This document shows positions 4,943-5,818 of a stretch of 5,818 nucleotides of DNA, piece after piece; position 1 is the first letter of the stretch, and every line of letters begins with the position of its first letter. The notes beneath the pieces are model-generated. The model saw nothing but the letters and a program-made list of their open reading frames with translations. It searched no databases and was not told the DNA's origin. The translations under genes were made by a program, and so were the position numbers. The DNA is from Patescibacteria group bacterium (GTDB lineage Bacteria; Patescibacteriota; Microgenomatia; UBA10105; UBA927): positions 509 through 6,326 of the forward strand of contig DPYI01000064.1 in assembly GCA_003545435.1 (NCBI GenBank), read 5' to 3'.

Positions 4943-5194
4943 TTACTCGTGAATGACCAGGATGCGGGATTCTGTGCCCGGCACATCAACCGCTCTTGCT
5001 TGATCTGGGTATACACGTTCCATAACAGTCCCCGATGCAGGATCTCTCACGCCGATCATATGCTCGCCGTGTAAAACGTCAACCCTGTTTCCTTCGATAC
5101 TGACATTGACAAGGTCTCCCCGCTCACTGATGGTTCCTACTTGTTCAAATGGTTCACCGAGTTTTCTTTGAACAAACACTTCTCCTTTGCTCAT
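4943..5194 (-). CDS. Small paralogous-family protein, 83 aa
   Basis: Unrecognised. It is the shortest and most diverged member of the array. It shares VDVLH (38-42), VRDPASGT (49-56, compare VRDPKNGT in the 90-aa protein), DVPG (70-73) and a closing ILVIH (78-82). It begins MSKGEV, like the MGKG and MGEG starts of its neighbours. It is predicted all-beta and cytosolic. The start at 5194 is chosen because it overlaps the helix-turn-helix stop as ATGA and has AAAGGAG just upstream. The ATG at 5227 would overlap that gene by 37 nt. Its frame is the same as that of the 90-aa gene downstream, separated by a TAA and a TAG. Confidence 0.7.
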   Translation of the reverse strand: MSKGEVFVQRKLGEPFEQVGTISERGDLVNVSIEGNRVDVLHGEHMIGVRDPASGTVMERVYPDQARAVDVPGTESRILVIHE

Positions 5195-5391
5195 ACATCT
5201 CCTTTCTGTTGAAGCCCCAACAGCCACATCACGGCTTCTTTTTTGTAGCGTCTGTCGCCCCGGGAATTGATCCTGATAGCCGGGAGTTTGCCCCGTTTAC
5301 CCCAGCGCTTGATGGTAAGAGGGGACACGCGAAGGATTTTCGCTACTTCTTTGACAGTGAGTAAATCAGGCCAATCAGCTCCGAGGGACAT
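5191..5391 (-). CDS. Excisionase/MerR-type helix-turn-helix DNA-binding protein, 66 aa
   Basis: LLTVKEVAKILRVSPLTIKRWGKRGKLPAIRI (about 10-41) is a typical winged helix-turn-helix of the excisionase/MerR-like class (helix_turn_helix_17 type). It has helix 1 TVKEVAKIL, recognition helix SPLTIKRWG and the wing RINSRGDRRYKKEAV leading into a last helix (VMWLLGL). Such single-domain proteins bind short direct repeats as excisionases or small transcription regulators. It heads the operon, and its stop overlaps the next start (ATGA), so it is probably co-translated with the paralogue array. No integrase or attachment site is in view. It may control its own promoter through the 14-bp repeats just upstream. 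The start lacks a clear ribosome site (GAACAACCT before ATG). Confidence 0.85.
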   Translation of the reverse strand: MSLGADWPDLLTVKEVAKILRVSPLTIKRWGKRGKLPAIRINSRGDRRYKKEAVMWLLGLQQKGDV

Positions 5392-5396
5392 AGGTT

Positions 5397-5424
5397 GTTC
5401 ATAGTGGATAGTTCATAGTTTATA
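5397..5424. repeat. Two 14-bp tandem repeats, candidate operator
   Basis: GTTCATAGTGGATA (5397-5410) is directly followed by GTTCATAGTTTATA (5411-5424), with two mismatches. The pair lies immediately before the helix-turn-helix start, and the second copy contains the TATAAA -10 candidate. This position fits an autoregulatory site. GTTCATAGT runs may also be simple intergenic repeats in such genomes. Confidence 0.55.
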
Positions 5425-5427
5425 GCA
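5419..5427 (-). promoter_or_regulatory. Proximal extended -10 promoter candidate of the operon
   Basis: On the minus strand TGCTATAAA (TG-N-TATAAA, 5427 to 5419) would start transcription near 5412, giving a leader of about 20 nt before the ATG at 5391. It resembles the extended -10 boxes of the CoA and GalT-like genes. The -35 region is weak. Confidence 0.5.
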
Positions 5428-5500
5428 AGAAACGCTAAAACGATGAAATCCGCTATCTCCTTTTAGGCAGGAGTAATAAAACACTATCGTAGGCAGTCAT

Positions 5501-5530
5501 AAAGTATCATCTCATGTCGTACATTGTCAA
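5501..5530 (-). promoter_or_regulatory. Distal promoter candidate of the operon
   Basis: A perfect TTGACA (5525-5530, minus) is followed by 18 nt and TACTTT (5501-5506), preceded by TGA in extended -10 position. The leader would be about 105 nt and would include a small CTCCT/AGGAG hairpin (5457-5473). The -35 is strong and the -10 is weak. Confidence 0.4.
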
Positions 5531-5545
5531 TAGGTGAAAAATAGT

Positions 5546-5565
5546 TGTGGATAACTTAGGGATAA
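5546..5565 (-). promoter_or_regulatory. DnaA box pair
   Basis: TTATCCACA (5546-5554, minus) is the exact consensus DnaA box. A second, weaker 9-mer, TTATCCCTA (5557-5565), lies in the same orientation one helical turn away, next to AT-rich DNA (AAATATTATT). No dnaA, dnaN or array of further boxes is visible, so this may be a regulatory or titration site, or chance. Confidence 0.4.
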
Positions 5566-5621
5566 AATATTATTGTGCGAACACTAGAAACTGTTTACAA
5601 AGATGATATACACCATATCTT

Positions 5622-5655
5622 TGTCATTGCGAGGAGTGAAACGACGAAGCAATCT
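5622..5655. repeat. Dispersed ATTGC...GCAAT repeat
   Basis: The stretch begins TGTCATTGCGAGGAG and ends ACGACGAAGCAATCT, with inverted ATTGC/GCAAT ends. It matches a repeat I know from many environmental bacterial genomes, where its translation gives DCFV-type peptides ending LLAMT. Here it directly follows the GIY-YIG remnant and would give a false tail to an ORF on the minus strand. Confidence 0.7.
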
Positions 5656-5656
5656 T

Positions 5657-5818
5657 TCAAATAGTCAGTGGAGTAAGATCTATAAAATCCGGATTCGTCT
5701 TTCGAATCAATTCTAACTTTTTTAATCTGGATCCTCCTTTGATTTGTTTTTCTCTTTGTATCGCTTCTTTTATATCGGTATATATTTCGTAATAGACTAG
5801 AACTCATCTCAAAACCTT
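5657..5818 (-). pseudogene. C-terminal part of a GIY-YIG nuclease (UPF0213 type), frame broken
   Basis: On the minus strand 5803-5660 reads VLVYYEIYTDIKEAIQREKQ, then IKGGSRLKKLELIRKTNPDF and IDLTPLTI, stopping at TGA 5657-5659. LVYYE, AI-x-REKQIK and the K/R-rich GGSRLKKLELI followed by NP-D-F-DL are the C-terminal hallmarks of the small GIY-YIG endonuclease-like proteins. Upstream, the same frame hits TGA at 5804-5806. A neighbouring frame reads GFEM, which fits the GF that normally precedes LVYYE by 8 or so residues. A frameshift within about 5795-5812 is therefore likely. The catalytic GIY and YIG motifs would lie beyond the window edge. Only about 50 of some 85-95 residues are visible. 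Confidence 0.75.

Noticed and set aside
5191..5391. Integrated phage or integrative element with attachment site
   Set aside because: An excisionase-like protein alone is not enough. No integrase, tRNA or att-like duplication is seen in the window.
5622..5655. CRISPR repeat
   Set aside because: There is a single copy with no regular spacing. The 14-bp tandem pair nearby also has no spacers.
5595..5807. Minus-strand ORF of 70 aa ending in LLAMTKIWCISSL
   Set aside because: It is out of frame with the clear GIY-YIG reading (LVYYE, REKQIK), and its C-terminal third is the translation of the dispersed ATTGC...GCAAT repeat.

Overview
The window looks like a piece of a bacterial chromosome, most likely from a small-genome, metagenome-type lineage such as the Candidate Phyla Radiation (Patescibacteria). 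This assignment is inference. In favour of bacteria are TATAAT-type and TTGACA-type promoters, an AGGAGGA ribosome site before the SIMPL gene, an excisionase-type helix-turn-helix gene, a consensus DnaA box, and several families of short intergenic repeats. The main coenzyme A gene, however, is of archaeal type.

Left part (1-2739). A minus-strand hypothetical gene (83-388) may be followed by a gene start that runs off the left edge. On the plus strand, 623-1774 encodes a single-chain fusion of archaeal-type phosphopantetheine adenylyltransferase and a GTP-dependent dephospho-CoA kinase (DUF359), the last two steps of CoA synthesis. A small overlapping ORF follows (1755-1946). Convergent to it lies a membrane-anchored SIMPL/DUF541 protein (1960-2739, minus).

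Middle (2740-3846). A divergent intergenic region holds the SIMPL promoter, a long imperfect AT-rich palindrome, and the -10 box of a GalT-like nucleotidyltransferase gene (2959-3846, plus). Both plus-strand enzyme genes have an extended -10 box ending only 8-9 nt before the ATG, which implies leaderless mRNAs. Both also carry short in-frame repeat-like insertions in variable loops. In the CoA gene one of these is a perfect 18-bp palindrome.

Right part (3850-5391, minus strand). This is the least explained and most interesting region. A 66-aa excisionase/MerR-like DNA-binding protein heads a tight operon of four small proteins (83, 90, 122 and 117 aa). Reading their sequences against each other suggests that all four are diverged paralogues. 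They share an x-V/L-x-H block near the middle, an acidic/hydrophobic-P-G block, and a terminal V-x-H strand. The third gene (90 aa) has lost or hidden its first 20 codons behind an in-frame TAG. Its true ancestral start is visible at 4903, where it matches the start of the 122-aa gene. No function is assigned.

Right edge (5392-5818). A promoter region contains 14-bp tandem repeats and a DnaA box. Beyond it are a dispersed ATTGC...GCAAT repeat and a frameshifted C-terminal piece of a GIY-YIG nuclease (UPF0213 type).
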